DNA of 23,037 nt from an uncultured Peptoniphilus sp. (GCA_947254665.1 CAMYEJ010000002.1:1-23037), one strand, 5' to 3'. Shown: positions 15,444-22,905, numbered from the stretch's first letter. Program-made: numbers and translations. Notes: generated from the sequence alone by a model not told the origin.

Positions 15444-17780
15444 ATGAACAAGAAAAAATTTATGTCACTAATTCTAGCATTAGTGATGATACTAGGTGCA
15501 TTTAGCCCGCTAACCGCGATGGCTGACAATGCTGACCATCCAGATGAAACAGTACAAGTTGATTCTGCATCTGGAAAAATTAAACCACCAACTGGGAAGA
15601 TTAATGAAGATCAAGTATCATTAACTGAACCAAAAAATACCACTCTAAATGTTTACAAATTAATGGGTGATACTTTTAATGAAGGAGCACCATGGAACCA
15701 CACAGGAGGAGTTATAGATCCTACTAAAGGATATCCAAAACTTGGTACAAATGTTAAAGGTCTTAAAGGAGTAGACTTTACTTACTATGAAGTAACTGAT
15801 GATCAATTAGCGACTATGAAAGCTACTCCAAACTCTTACAAGACAGTAGCTGATGTAGAAGCATTCCTTAAACCATCAGGCTCATCTGCTACAATAATTA
15901 AAAAAACTATAACAACAGGCGATAATGGTCTTGCTACTATAAATGTACAAGGCAAAAAAACTCTATGGTTCGTAGAATCAGGCTATAAAAAACCAGAAGG
16001 AGTTGATGGTGCTCCAGATAGTATTTCATCTCAAATCGCTGTTCCATTTGGTATTACTTTACCACTTACAAACCCAGTAGAAGTAACAAAAGCTGGTAAA
16101 ACTTATGCTCCAGGAACAGTTTATCTAAGCATTGTAAACGTATATCCAAAGAACCTTGTTACAAACAAAGTTGAAATTGACAAGAACTTCTTAAAAGGTC
16201 AAGCTGGAAAGATGACTAAAGAACAACTTGATGAATTTATTGCTGAGGCTCAAAGAACTGGAAAGACAACTGTAACTGATGATATGGTTAATGCATGGAA
16301 AGCTGACATAGCAAAATACGATACAGATAAAAATACTGTATCTACAAAAGTAGGTACAATGATACCATATGAAGTAGTTACAAACATTCCTCAAAACAAC
16401 ACTTACAAATCTATGTCATGGTCAGATATCATGACTAAGGGTCTAAAATACAACAACGACCTTAAGATAACAGTTGAACAAGCAAAAATTGGTGAACAAG
16501 AAGCAACAACTGTAACATATAATTTTGCTAATAATGCTACAGTTGCAGGTGCAACCTATAAAGCAACTGATTATGGATTTGATGTAACTTTCAATGAAAA
16601 TAAAAAAACATCAGAACAAGCAATAATGAAAGATATTGAAGCTAAAGTTAAAAAAGGTGCTGTAGTAGTTAGACTTCAATATTCAGCAACAGTTACAAAT
16701 GAAACTGTAGTTGACAAACCAGAAGACAACAAGATTACCTTCACACCAGGTAACCCAGATCCAGGTCAAAAAGTAAAACCATCTGAAGGTAAAATCACTG
16801 TTACAAAATCTTGGACAGATAAAGACGGTAAGGATGCAACAGCTCCATCTGGAGTAGAAGTAACTTACTACCTAATCGCAGACGGTAAAGTTGTAGAGAC
16901 TGTAACAAAATCAAGTCCTAACTTCAACCACACATTTGAAAAGCTTGATAATGATAAAGAATATACTGTAAAGGAAGTTGTAAGAGGTTACAAACCAGCT
17001 TATGAATCAAAAGCTAACGGTACTGTTACGCTTACAAACAAGCTTGATCCAGAAGTATTAGTACCAAAAACACCAAAAGTTGTAACAGGCGGAAAGAAAT
17101 TTGTCAAAGCAGACGAAAGAACTGGCGCAAGACTACAAGGTGCAAAATTCGAAGTCTATGACTCAAAAGAAAATGGAAAAGTATTAGCTTATTTAGATCC
17201 AAATGAAAAAGATGCAAAACAAACTGCAGTTGATACAGCTAAAAAAGCACTTGACAAACTAATAGCAGAATATAATGCTATGACAGCTGAACAACAAAAA
17301 GAACAAGCAGGACTAGATAAGAAAGCTGCTATTAAGACTGCTCAAAAAACTTATGATGATGCTGTAGAAGCAAACAATGGAGTTTATAAATGGGTAGTAA
17401 CAACAGATACAACAGCTACGAGAGTAGTATTAGAATCTGATACTCAAGGTAAATTTGAAATTAAAGGCTTATCTTATGGAACTTACTATCTACAAGAAAC
17501 TCAAGCTCCAAAAGATTATGCTTTAAATAAGGGTAGAGAAGAGTTTACTGTTGGAAAAGACACCTATAAACAACACGCTAAGGGCGTAGTTTATAAATCA
17601 GATACAGTAGTAACAGATGCAGCTGAAGGTCAAAATGGAGAAGCTCAAAGAGTGAACAACAGGAACTTAACCATCCCACAAACTGGTGGTATCGGTACTG
17701 TTATTTTCACTGTTGTAGGTATCGGACTTATGGCTGGTGCTTTCATCGCTATGAGAAAGAGAACTGCTGAAGAAAACTAA
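15444..17780 (+). CDS. Backbone (major) pilin with IPQTG signal (778 aa)
   Basis: Shaft subunit of the pilus. The start is set at the ATG at 15444 (MNKKKF), 7 bases after AGGAG (15433-15437). An in-frame ATG at 15399 lies upstream, but it lacks a ribosome site, falls in the hairpin leader and would put 15 polar residues before the signal peptide. Signal peptide 1-27 (cut AMA|D), with a core very like that of the giant adhesin. The N-terminal pilin domain ends in the motif VYPKN (233-237), whose Lys236 is the expected nucleophile for polymerisation. A D2-type isopeptide domain follows (about 255-440, MIPYEVVTNIP), then a Cna-B domain (about 449-535, YTVKEV) and a SpaA domain (about 548-735, YYLQETQAP) carrying a helical insert at 590-646. 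IPQTG at 744-748, a membrane helix and a KR tail close it. No Cys. It lies 19 bases ahead of the small pilin, in one operon. Confidence 0.93.
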   Translation: MNKKKFMSLILALVMILGAFSPLTAMADNADHPDETVQVDSASGKIKPPTGKINEDQVSLTEPKNTTLNVYKLMGDTFNEGAPWNHTGGVIDPTKGYPKLGTNVKGLKGVDFTYYEVTDDQLATMKATPNSYKTVADVEAFLKPSGSSATIIKKTITTGDNGLATINVQGKKTLWFVESGYKKPEGVDGAPDSISSQIAVPFGITLPLTNPVEVTKAGKTYAPGTVYLSIVNVYPKNLVTNKVEIDKNFLKGQAGKMTKEQLDEFIAEAQRTGKTTVTDDMVNAWKADIAKYDTDKNTVSTKVGTMIPYEVVTNIPQNNTYKSMSWSDIMTKGLKYNNDLKITVEQAKIGEQEATTVTYNFANNATVAGATYKATDYGFDVTFNENKKTSEQAIMKDIEAKVKKGAVVVRLQYSATVTNETVVDKPEDNKITFTPGNPDPGQKVKPSEGKITVTKSWTDKDGKDATAPSGVEVTYYLIADGKVVETVTKSSPNFNHTFEKLDNDKEYTVKEVVRGYKPAYESKANGTVTLTNKLDPEVLVPKTPKVVTGGKKFVKADERTGARLQGAKFEVYDSKENGKVLAYLDPNEKDAKQTAVDTAKKALDKLIAEYNAMTAEQQKEQAGLDKKAAIKTAQKTYDDAVEANNGVYKWVVTTDTTATRVVLESDTQGKFEIKGLSYGTYYLQETQAPKDYALNKGREEFTVGKDTYKQHAKGVVYKSDTVVTDAAEGQNGEAQRVNNRNLTIPQTGGIGTVIFTVVGIGLMAGAFIAMRKRTAEEN

Positions 17781-17799
17781 TTAAGAAAGAGGGTAAGCC

Positions 17800-19017
17800 G
17801 TGCTAAAATTGAATAATAAAATATTTAAGCTACTTCTTAGCTGTGTAATTTTTAGCATGGTTATTATCTCAGGTGCTGTTTATGCTAAGAGCCTTACTAT
17901 TGATTTGACTGGCGAGGGTCGCAATGCTAATGATGTGGCTTATAGAGAGATTGTAATCTGGAAGATTAAGGATACGATTGTTACTTCTGATGAAAAAGAA
18001 AAGTTGGTTAAGGATTTAAATTCTTGGACTGATGATGCTTTGTCGAAGTATAATAAATCTACTGTTAAGTCCGATGCGAATGGCGTTGTGAGCCTTGCGG
18101 ATTTTAAATCCGGGACCTACTATGCTAGGGTTAGGAATGTCAGTGGTAAGTTTGAGTTTTTCCCTTTTGTCTTTACTGTTGATGTGGCTAATGACAATGA
18201 TGTGACTATCAAGCCTAAGGGTCGCCACGAGGTTCCGCCTCCTGATAATCATGTGGAACTTTTCAAGGTTTCTGCTGATGATGTGCCTCTTGCTGGGGCT
18301 GTGTTTAACCTGTACAAGATGGTTAACGGCGAGGAGACTTTAATTATGTCGAACCTTATTACTGATTCGAAGGGTAAGATACGCATCGATAATATTGAGC
18401 TCGGCGAGTATATCTTTGAAGAGGTGCAAGCACCGGAGGGTTACAGGATTAAGAATGTAAGGACTCGTTTCGTTGTCAATGGTGGTACTACCAAGGTTGT
18501 GGTGGTGAACTACAAGGATTCTGACGGCGGCAAGAGGTTTAGGAAGATCGATTCTGATTCGAAGAAGCCTATTGAGGGCGTGCGTTTCATCGTTACGAAG
18601 AGGGTGAACGGCTACGACGAGAGGGTTAAAATCAATGGCAAGGATTTGGTGCTTGTTTCTGACAAGGACGGGTACTTTTCTGTTGACAATCTACCTTTTG
18701 GTACCTACTTTGTGTGGGAAGTGAAGCCTGCCGGGGGCTATGAGCCTCTTGGCGAACTCCAATCTTTTGTTATTGATGAGAATTCTCTTGTGAATGATTT
18801 GGTGATTAAGAATACGCCTGTTCCGCCTCCTGAAAAGGACAAGCCGAAACCTCCTCCTGAAGGTGGGGAGAAACCGAAGAAGCCTCCTAGAGAAAAGGAC
18901 AAGCCAAAGAAACCGAGAAGGATTCCGAAGACTGGTGACATTAGTTTGATTTTGATGTCGATTTTTGGAATTATATGCTCTATTTGGGGCGGTATTTTGG
19001 TGAAGGAAAATAAATGA
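17800..19017 (+). CDS. Small ancillary pilin, probable basal/anchor subunit, IPKTG signal (405 aa)
   Basis: Minor pilin. Starts at GTG 17800, 6 bases after AAGAGGG-type Shine-Dalgarno (to 17793). Signal peptide 1-29 (cut VYA|K). An N-terminal beta domain (about 30-145) is followed by two Cna-B/SpaA domains: about 150-240 (LFKVSADDVPLAGAVFNLYK to YIFEEVQAPEGY) and about 245-335 (RKIDSDSKKPIEGVRFIV to YFVWEVKPAGGY). A Pro/Lys-rich tail at about 341-374 leads to IPKTG (375-379), a membrane helix and VKENK. In known pili, a small pilin with a proline-rich tail before the sorting signal is the base that is attached to peptidoglycan, so I infer that role. No VYPKN motif was seen. Codon use (more GAG, GGT/GGC, CTT) differs clearly from the two genes upstream. 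Confidence 0.85.
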   Translation: MLKLNNKIFKLLLSCVIFSMVIISGAVYAKSLTIDLTGEGRNANDVAYREIVIWKIKDTIVTSDEKEKLVKDLNSWTDDALSKYNKSTVKSDANGVVSLADFKSGTYYARVRNVSGKFEFFPFVFTVDVANDNDVTIKPKGRHEVPPPDNHVELFKVSADDVPLAGAVFNLYKMVNGEETLIMSNLITDSKGKIRIDNIELGEYIFEEVQAPEGYRIKNVRTRFVVNGGTTKVVVVNYKDSDGGKRFRKIDSDSKKPIEGVRFIVTKRVNGYDERVKINGKDLVLVSDKDGYFSVDNLPFGTYFVWEVKPAGGYEPLGELQSFVIDENSLVNDLVIKNTPVPPPEKDKPKPPPEGGEKPKKPPREKDKPKKPRRIPKTGDISLILMSIFGIICSIWGGILVKENK

Positions 19018-19128
19018 TAAATTATAATTTATGATTATGGATTGCGATTTGCGGTTGTGATTTTTGGTTATGATCGTGGGTGCGATTTGTGATTGTGATT
19101 TATGATTATGATTTATGGTTTGAAAATT
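19017..19128. repeat. Low-complexity GATTATG-like degenerate tandem tract
   Basis: About 110 bases after the small pilin gene made of imperfect GATT(A/G)TG/GATTT units, very poor in C on the + strand. No coding sense is apparent. It lies between the stop codon and the terminator. Confidence 0.6.
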
Positions 19129-19162
19129 AAATAGCACAGGATTTTAATCAATATGTTATTTG

Positions 19163-19200
19163 CCCCCTATGTACTGGTGTATGTAGGGGGTTGTTTTTTT
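19163..19200 (+). terminator. Intrinsic terminator of the pilin operon
   Basis: CCCCCTATGTAC (19163-19174) pairs with GTATGTAGGGGG (19179-19190) over 12 bp including two G-U pairs, with a TGGT loop, followed by TTGTTTTTTT. This closes transcription of the pilin genes and means the sortases need their own promoter or read-through. Confidence 0.92.
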
Positions 19201-19222
19201 GTAGCGGAAAAACTAAAGGAAA

Positions 19223-19481
19223 ACAGTCACCCTGAGTGGAGACGGTGGAGCGAAGCGGAACTGTCGAAGTCAGGCAGTCGAGTTCTACAAATCAGACTTC
19301 ACTTCGTTCGTCTTCTTTGGAACTCTTTGCACGAGACCTGCTACGAAATCTGAGATTTCGGCTAGGGCTTCGAATGGGTATAACCCTGGTGGGGTTAAAC
19401 ATGGATGGTTTTAATTTGCAAAGACTAGGTTAAATAGAGCTTATACCCGTTCGACTCGCTACGTTCGCTCAGGGTGACTGT
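19223..19481. mobile_element. MITE-like element with 14-bp perfect terminal inverted repeats
   Basis: The left end ACAGTCACCCTGAG (19223-19236) is the exact reverse complement of the right end CTCAGGGTGACTGT (19468-19481), bounding 259 bases. The inner ends also mirror each other: GGGTATAACCC on the left arm (19376-19386) and TTATACCCGTTCGACTCG on the right arm (19441-19458). An internal hairpin CGAAATC-TGA-GATTTCG lies near 19344-19361. No believable coding sequence and no clear target-site duplication are seen. The related arms at 15138 and 22425 show that it is dispersed. Mobility is inferred, not seen. Confidence 0.6.
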
Positions 19482-19489
19482 AGTTGGGA

Positions 19490-19546
19490 GATTCATTGTA
19501 GCCTTCGGCTGTGGAACCTAGAAGGTTCCGCTACGGGATGTGAATC
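19490..19546. other. Branched hairpin (three-way junction) next to the element
   Basis: Nested pairings: GATTCA (19490-19495) with TGAATC (19541-19546), GTAGC (19498-19502) with GCTAC (19530-19534), and inside them AGCC-TTC-GGCT and GGAACC-TAGAA-GGTTCC (near 19513-19529). It is too short and lacks the landmarks of a tRNA. It could be a structured 5' region of the sortase transcript only if a promoter lies upstream, or a palindromic repeat. Confidence 0.5.
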
Positions 19547-19627
19547 GTAGTTTATATTTTCGCACGGCTAACGCCTGAGGGAAGGGTTCACGGGATGTGC
19601 ATTATATTATTTTTTATTTTCCTCAAG

Positions 19628-19658
19628 TTGGTTTTATTGTGGACCTTTATGGTAAAAT
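19628..19658 (+). promoter_or_regulatory. Possible promoter of the sortase operon
   Basis: An extended -10, TGG plus TAAAAT (19650-19658), lies 44 bases before the first sortase start. A TTGGTT at 19628-19633 could serve as -35 but the spacer is 19 bases. Position after the pilin terminator makes a promoter here likely; the exact site is uncertain. Confidence 0.35.
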
Positions 19659-19702
19659 ATGTATAGTTAATTATTTTATTTTGTATAGATTTTAGGAGGA
19701 GT

Positions 19703-20584
19703 ATGGCTAAGAGTAAGAGAAAAAGGACTTGGCCTTTTAAGTTAATTTTTATTTTAGGTTTTTTAGTTTTAATGTATCCGACGGTTTCTAGGTTGTACTA
19801 TCGTGTGGAGTCTACGCAACAGGTGTCTAGTTTCGATAGTGAAAAGAGCAAACTGTCTGATGAAGAGGTTAAGAGAAGGATGGATCTTGCTCAGGCTTTC
19901 AATGATTCTTTGGTGAATAGTGTGTCTGAGGATCCTTATGCTAAGGAGCGCCACAACAAGGGTCGTGCTGAGTACGCCCGCATGCTTGAGCTTCATGAGC
20001 AAATTGGTCATATTCAGATTCCTTCTATCGATGTGGATATTCCTATTCGTGCTGGGACTTCTGAGGATGTGCTTCAGGTGGCGGCTGGTCACTTGGAGGG
20101 TACGAGTCTTCCGATTGGTGGCAATTCGACCCACACGGTTATCACTGCTCATTCTGGGCTTCCTACGGCGAAGCTGTTTTCTGATCTTAAGAATGTGAAG
20201 CTCGGTGAGAGGTTCTATATTCACAATTTGAAGGAGACTATTGCCTACGAGGTGGATCAAATTCTTGTGGTTGAGCCTAGCAACTTCAGTGATCTTTTGA
20301 TTGTGCCTGGTCATGATTATGCGACTCTTCTTACTTGTACGCCTATTATGATCAATACTCACAGGCTTCTTGTGAGGGGTCATAGGGTTGATTACGATCC
20401 TGCTATTGATGATTCTTTCATCTTAAGCAATAAGACTCACTTCAAGTATAAGTATATGTTTATGGCTGATATTGCGTTTATCGTGCTTATGCTCATGATG
20501 ATTTACAATTACAAGAGAAAGACGAAGAGGTATATGTTGATTCTCAAGAATCACGATGTCAAGAGGGGTGATGGTAATGAGTAA
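19703..20584 (+). CDS. srtC: Class C (pilin) sortase 1 (293 aa)
   Basis: Membrane transpeptidase that cleaves pilin sorting signals between Thr and Gly and joins them to a pilin Lys. Start ATG 19703 follows AGGAGG closely. Residues 14-34 form an N-terminal membrane helix, and about 250-268 a C-terminal helix followed by KRKTKR; two helices are typical of class C. Catalytic residues: His150 (TAHSG), Cys212 (TLLTC) and Arg221 (HRLLVRG). A lid motif DPY is at 77-79. The His motif reads HSG where HRG is usual. Length fits the family. The protein is a close paralog of the next one, with catalytic residues at identical positions. Its stop overlaps the next start by 8 bases. Confidence 0.95.
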   Translation: MAKSKRKRTWPFKLIFILGFLVLMYPTVSRLYYRVESTQQVSSFDSEKSKLSDEEVKRRMDLAQAFNDSLVNSVSEDPYAKERHNKGRAEYARMLELHEQIGHIQIPSIDVDIPIRAGTSEDVLQVAAGHLEGTSLPIGGNSTHTVITAHSGLPTAKLFSDLKNVKLGERFYIHNLKETIAYEVDQILVVEPSNFSDLLIVPGHDYATLLTCTPIMINTHRLLVRGHRVDYDPAIDDSFILSNKTHFKYKYMFMADIAFIVLMLMMIYNYKRKTKRYMLILKNHDVKRGDGNE

Positions 20585-21461
20585 GTCTAAAGGTAAGAAG
20601 AAGATCTGGCCACTTGTTATTCTTTTCATCGCCGGTTTTGTCATCATGATGTACCCTGTTATTTCCAATTATTACTACAGGATTGAGGCTAATAATCAGA
20701 TTCTCGACTTTACTGAGAATGCCAAGAATTTGAGTGACAATGAGATTTTAAGAAGAATCGAGCTTGCTGAGGGCTATAACTCTACTCTTGATCCGTCTAA
20801 GCTTGCAGACCCTTATACTGAAAAGGAAAAGGAAGGGATTGCTGAGTATGCTCGTATGCTTGAGGTAAAGGAGAAGCTCGGGTTTGTGGAAATTCCTAAG
20901 ATTGACACGAATCTTCCTATTTATGCAGGTACTAGTTTTGAGGTTTTGAACAAGGGCGTTGGCCACTTGGAGGGGACGAGTCTTCCTATTGGTGGTAAGT
21001 CTACTCATACTGTTTTAACTGCTCACAGGGGACTTCCTTCTGCGAGACTTTTTAGGGATCTTGACAAGCTTCAAAAGGGCGATATTTTCTATATACACAA
21101 TATCCAAACTGTGCTTGCCTATGAGGTGGACCAGATCATGACGGTGGAGCCTTCTAATTTTGATCCAGTGCTAGTGGTGGACGACAAGGATTATGCGACA
21201 CTTCTAACTTGTACGCCTTACATGATTAACTCTCACAGACTTCTTGTGAGGGGTCATCGCGTGCCTTATGTGGCTCCTGTGAAGGAAGATTCTCGTGCGC
21301 TTATTTCCCTTGGTTTGGAATATAGGGACATGCTTGCGTTTACGATTCCATTCTCCGTGGTACTTTTTGTGCTTATGCTTTACTCTAGATCTGACTACAG
21401 AAAGGTGCTTAGAAGGTACAGGGAATACATGGATTCGATAGAGGAGAAGAAAGATGAATAA
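20577..21461 (+). CDS. srtC: Class C (pilin) sortase 2 (294 aa)
   Basis: Pilin sortase like its upstream neighbour. The reading frame is open from 20556, but I choose ATG 20577 (MSKSKGKKK). It follows an AGAGGGG ribosome site by about 9 bases, lines up with MAKSKRKR of sortase 1, and puts the catalytic residues at the same numbers: His150 (TAHRG), Cys212 (TLLTC) and Arg221 (HRLLVRG). Membrane helices at about 14-34 and 250-272. Lid motif DPY at 78-80. The stretch GHLEGTSLPIGG and the C-terminal HRLLVRGHRV are shared with sortase 1 almost base for base, pointing to a tandem duplication or gene conversion. The start overlaps the upstream stop by 8 bases (ATGAGTAA). Confidence 0.95.
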   Translation: MSKSKGKKKIWPLVILFIAGFVIMMYPVISNYYYRIEANNQILDFTENAKNLSDNEILRRIELAEGYNSTLDPSKLADPYTEKEKEGIAEYARMLEVKEKLGFVEIPKIDTNLPIYAGTSFEVLNKGVGHLEGTSLPIGGKSTHTVLTAHRGLPSARLFRDLDKLQKGDIFYIHNIQTVLAYEVDQIMTVEPSNFDPVLVVDDKDYATLLTCTPYMINSHRLLVRGHRVPYVAPVKEDSRALISLGLEYRDMLAFTIPFSVVLFVLMLYSRSDYRKVLRRYREYMDSIEEKKDE

Positions 21462-22305
21462 GAGAAACAAGGTTATTCTTGGGTATCTTTTGATTATTTT
21501 GGGGATTTCAATTCCCCTTTATGGTTTTTTTAAGCTGTCAGAGGATATTATCGCAGGGTCCAGTGGCTATAAAAAATTTATGAGTAGCGGTATGGAGCTA
21601 GATAATCATACTTTGGGCGAGATTGAAAAATATAATAAATCTTTAAATGGTGAAGTGAATATCGTGGATCCATTTGCAACAGACGATTATGCCTCCGACT
21701 ATTCATTTTTGGAGGACAAGGACCAGGTGTTTGCGTATTTAAGCATACCGAAGATTGATGTGACGGAGCCTGTTTACCTGGATGCTTCCAAGAAGCACCT
21801 TGCCATGGGAGTTGCCCATATTGAGGGGACGGATTTGCCTAGTGAAAAGTCTGGAACTAGAGCTGTAATCGCGGGACACAGAGGATACTACCAAGCGATT
21901 ATGTTTTGGAATCTGGACAAACTAACCGCAGGAGATTCAGTGTATTTAAGTTGGCCAAACAAAACCCTAGAGTACAAGGTTGAGGACAAAGAAATCATCG
22001 AAGCCTGGGAATGGGAGAAACTGGATTCTGTTCCAGGAAAGAAAATACTCACCCTATTAACATGCGATCCACTTACACCACCTAGAAAACAGAGACTACT
22101 CGTAAATTGTAAATTGGTAGAAGACGTGGCGAAGGCAGATATGACAGATGATAATGTGGAAGCCGCTCCGGGAGTGAAGGGACTTAAGAATGGAATCCTC
22201 GCAGTAACCACTGTGCTTATAATACTTTTGGTAGTTTTTGTTTTGAAACTAGTAAGGTATGTCGGCGGTAATAGTGGGAGAAGAAAGAGAAGACGAAGAA
22301 AATAG
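21454..22305 (+). CDS. srtC: Class C (pilin) sortase 3, divergent (283 aa)
   Basis: Third pilin sortase. ATG 21454 overlaps the stop of sortase 2 by 8 bases (ATGAATAA) and follows GAGGAG. N-terminal helix about 7-27; C-terminal helix about 246-268, then GRRKRRRRK. Catalytic residues: His142 (AGHRG), Cys204 (TLLTC) and Arg214 (RLLVN). Lid motif DPF at 72-74. It is clearly less like sortases 1 and 2 than they are like each other: TCDPLTPPRKQRLLVN replaces TCTPxMIxxHRLLVRG. It may therefore serve another step, such as attaching the tip or basal pilin; this is inference. Codon use drifts back to A-ending codons after about 21840. Confidence 0.93.
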   Translation: MNKRNKVILGYLLIILGISIPLYGFFKLSEDIIAGSSGYKKFMSSGMELDNHTLGEIEKYNKSLNGEVNIVDPFATDDYASDYSFLEDKDQVFAYLSIPKIDVTEPVYLDASKKHLAMGVAHIEGTDLPSEKSGTRAVIAGHRGYYQAIMFWNLDKLTAGDSVYLSWPNKTLEYKVEDKEIIEAWEWEKLDSVPGKKILTLLTCDPLTPPRKQRLLVNCKLVEDVAKADMTDDNVEAAPGVKGLKNGILAVTTVLIILLVVFVLKLVRYVGGNSGRRKRRRRK

Positions 22306-22317
22306 AATATGGTTTTG

Positions 22318-22357
22318 CCCCTAATTTTTAGAATAATTAGGGGTATTTTTTATTTTT
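22318..22357 (+). terminator. Intrinsic terminator of the sortase operon
   Basis: CCCCTAATT (22318-22326) pairs with AATTAGGGG (22335-22343) around an 8-base loop, followed by TATTTTTTATTTTT. It lies 12 bases after the stop of sortase 3. Confidence 0.93.
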
Positions 22358-22371
22358 AGGTGATTGGGAGT

Positions 22372-22410
22372 GTTTTTGTAGCGGAAGCAACCTGCTTCCA
22401 TTTACAGAAA
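22372..22410. repeat. GTAGCGGAAGC repeat, copy R2
   Basis: TTTTTGTAGCGGAAGC with the hairpin GGAAGCA-ACC-TGCTTCC (22383-22399). The same motif occurs just after the pilin terminator (19195-19209, without the hairpin) and at 22875-22905. In each case a T-run comes directly before it, and at two of three sites the sequence then leads into the AAAGGAAxACAGTCACCC arm. Confidence 0.65.
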
Positions 22411-22592
22411 AAATATAAAGGAAGACAGTCACCCTGAGCGGAAATGACGAAGCATTGGCTGAGTCATTGGAGTCGAACGGGTATAACCCTTGTGGGGGCA
22501 GTATTGATGATTATTATAAAAATTAAAATCAATGTAAATAAATATTCTACACTTATCTATTCTTATTCTTTTCTCCTTCCAATTTTCTTTTA

Positions 22593-22799
22593 CGAGGGAG
22601 AGGGAGGCAATTAACGTCTCTCGAAAAAACCTACGGTTTTCTCTTCGAGACTCGCAGTTTCCTCCCTTCTCCCTCGAGCTCCCTCTACCCACCTCGCATT
22701 GGGGAGGTTTTGGTAGTGATTTTTTTATTCGGCTAAAATTTTCCAAACTCGCTTCGCTCAGACAGTGGAAAATTTCTTAACGACGAAAGCAAAAATCAC
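22593..22799. repeat. Cluster of nested inverted repeats
   Basis: Inverted pairs in order: CGAGGGAGA/TCTCCCTCG plus GGGAGG/CCTCCC (22593-22676); within it GTCTC/GAGAC and AAAACC-TAC-GGTTTT (22616-22651); ACCTC/GAGGT (22691-22708); GTGATTTTT/AAAAATCAC (22716-22799) enclosing AAATTTTCCA/TGGAAAATTT. This looks like composite non-coding repeat DNA rather than a gene. Confidence 0.6.
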
Positions 22800-22874
22800 C
22801 TGTGGTGATGTAGGTTATTTCTGTATTAGGATTGTGATTAAGAATTCTATGGGATGGTCCGGAGTAAGGTTTTA

Positions 22875-22905
22875 TTTTTGTAGCGGAAGCAACCTGCTCC
22901 CATAG
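22875..22905. repeat. GTAGCGGAAGC repeat, copy R3
   Basis: TTTTTGTAGCGGAAGCAACC followed by TGCTCCCATAG matches copy R2 with one change that weakens its hairpin. It lies within the long inverted-repeat element after the sortase operon. Confidence 0.65.

Noticed and set aside
17800..17890. Lipobox in the small pilin signal peptide (LLSC at 12-15)
   Set aside because: The Cys lies in the middle of the hydrophobic core, the -2 residue does not fit, and a normal VYA|K cleavage site follows; the protein has a sortase signal instead.
19153..19433. Short + strand frames of 65-66 residues
   Set aside because: They start inside the pilin terminator stem or within the MITE-like element; no ribosome site and no protein-like pattern.
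19490..19546. tRNA-like branched fold
   Set aside because: Only 57 bases, no T-loop or anticodon-arm landmarks, no CCA-side acceptor pairing; a branched hairpin, not a tRNA.
22429..22746. Minus-strand 105-residue frame
   Set aside because: It runs through nested inverted repeats and the dispersed repeat arm, has no good ribosome site that I can see, and its composition (runs of Arg, Ser, Glu) follows the palindromes. Treated as spurious.
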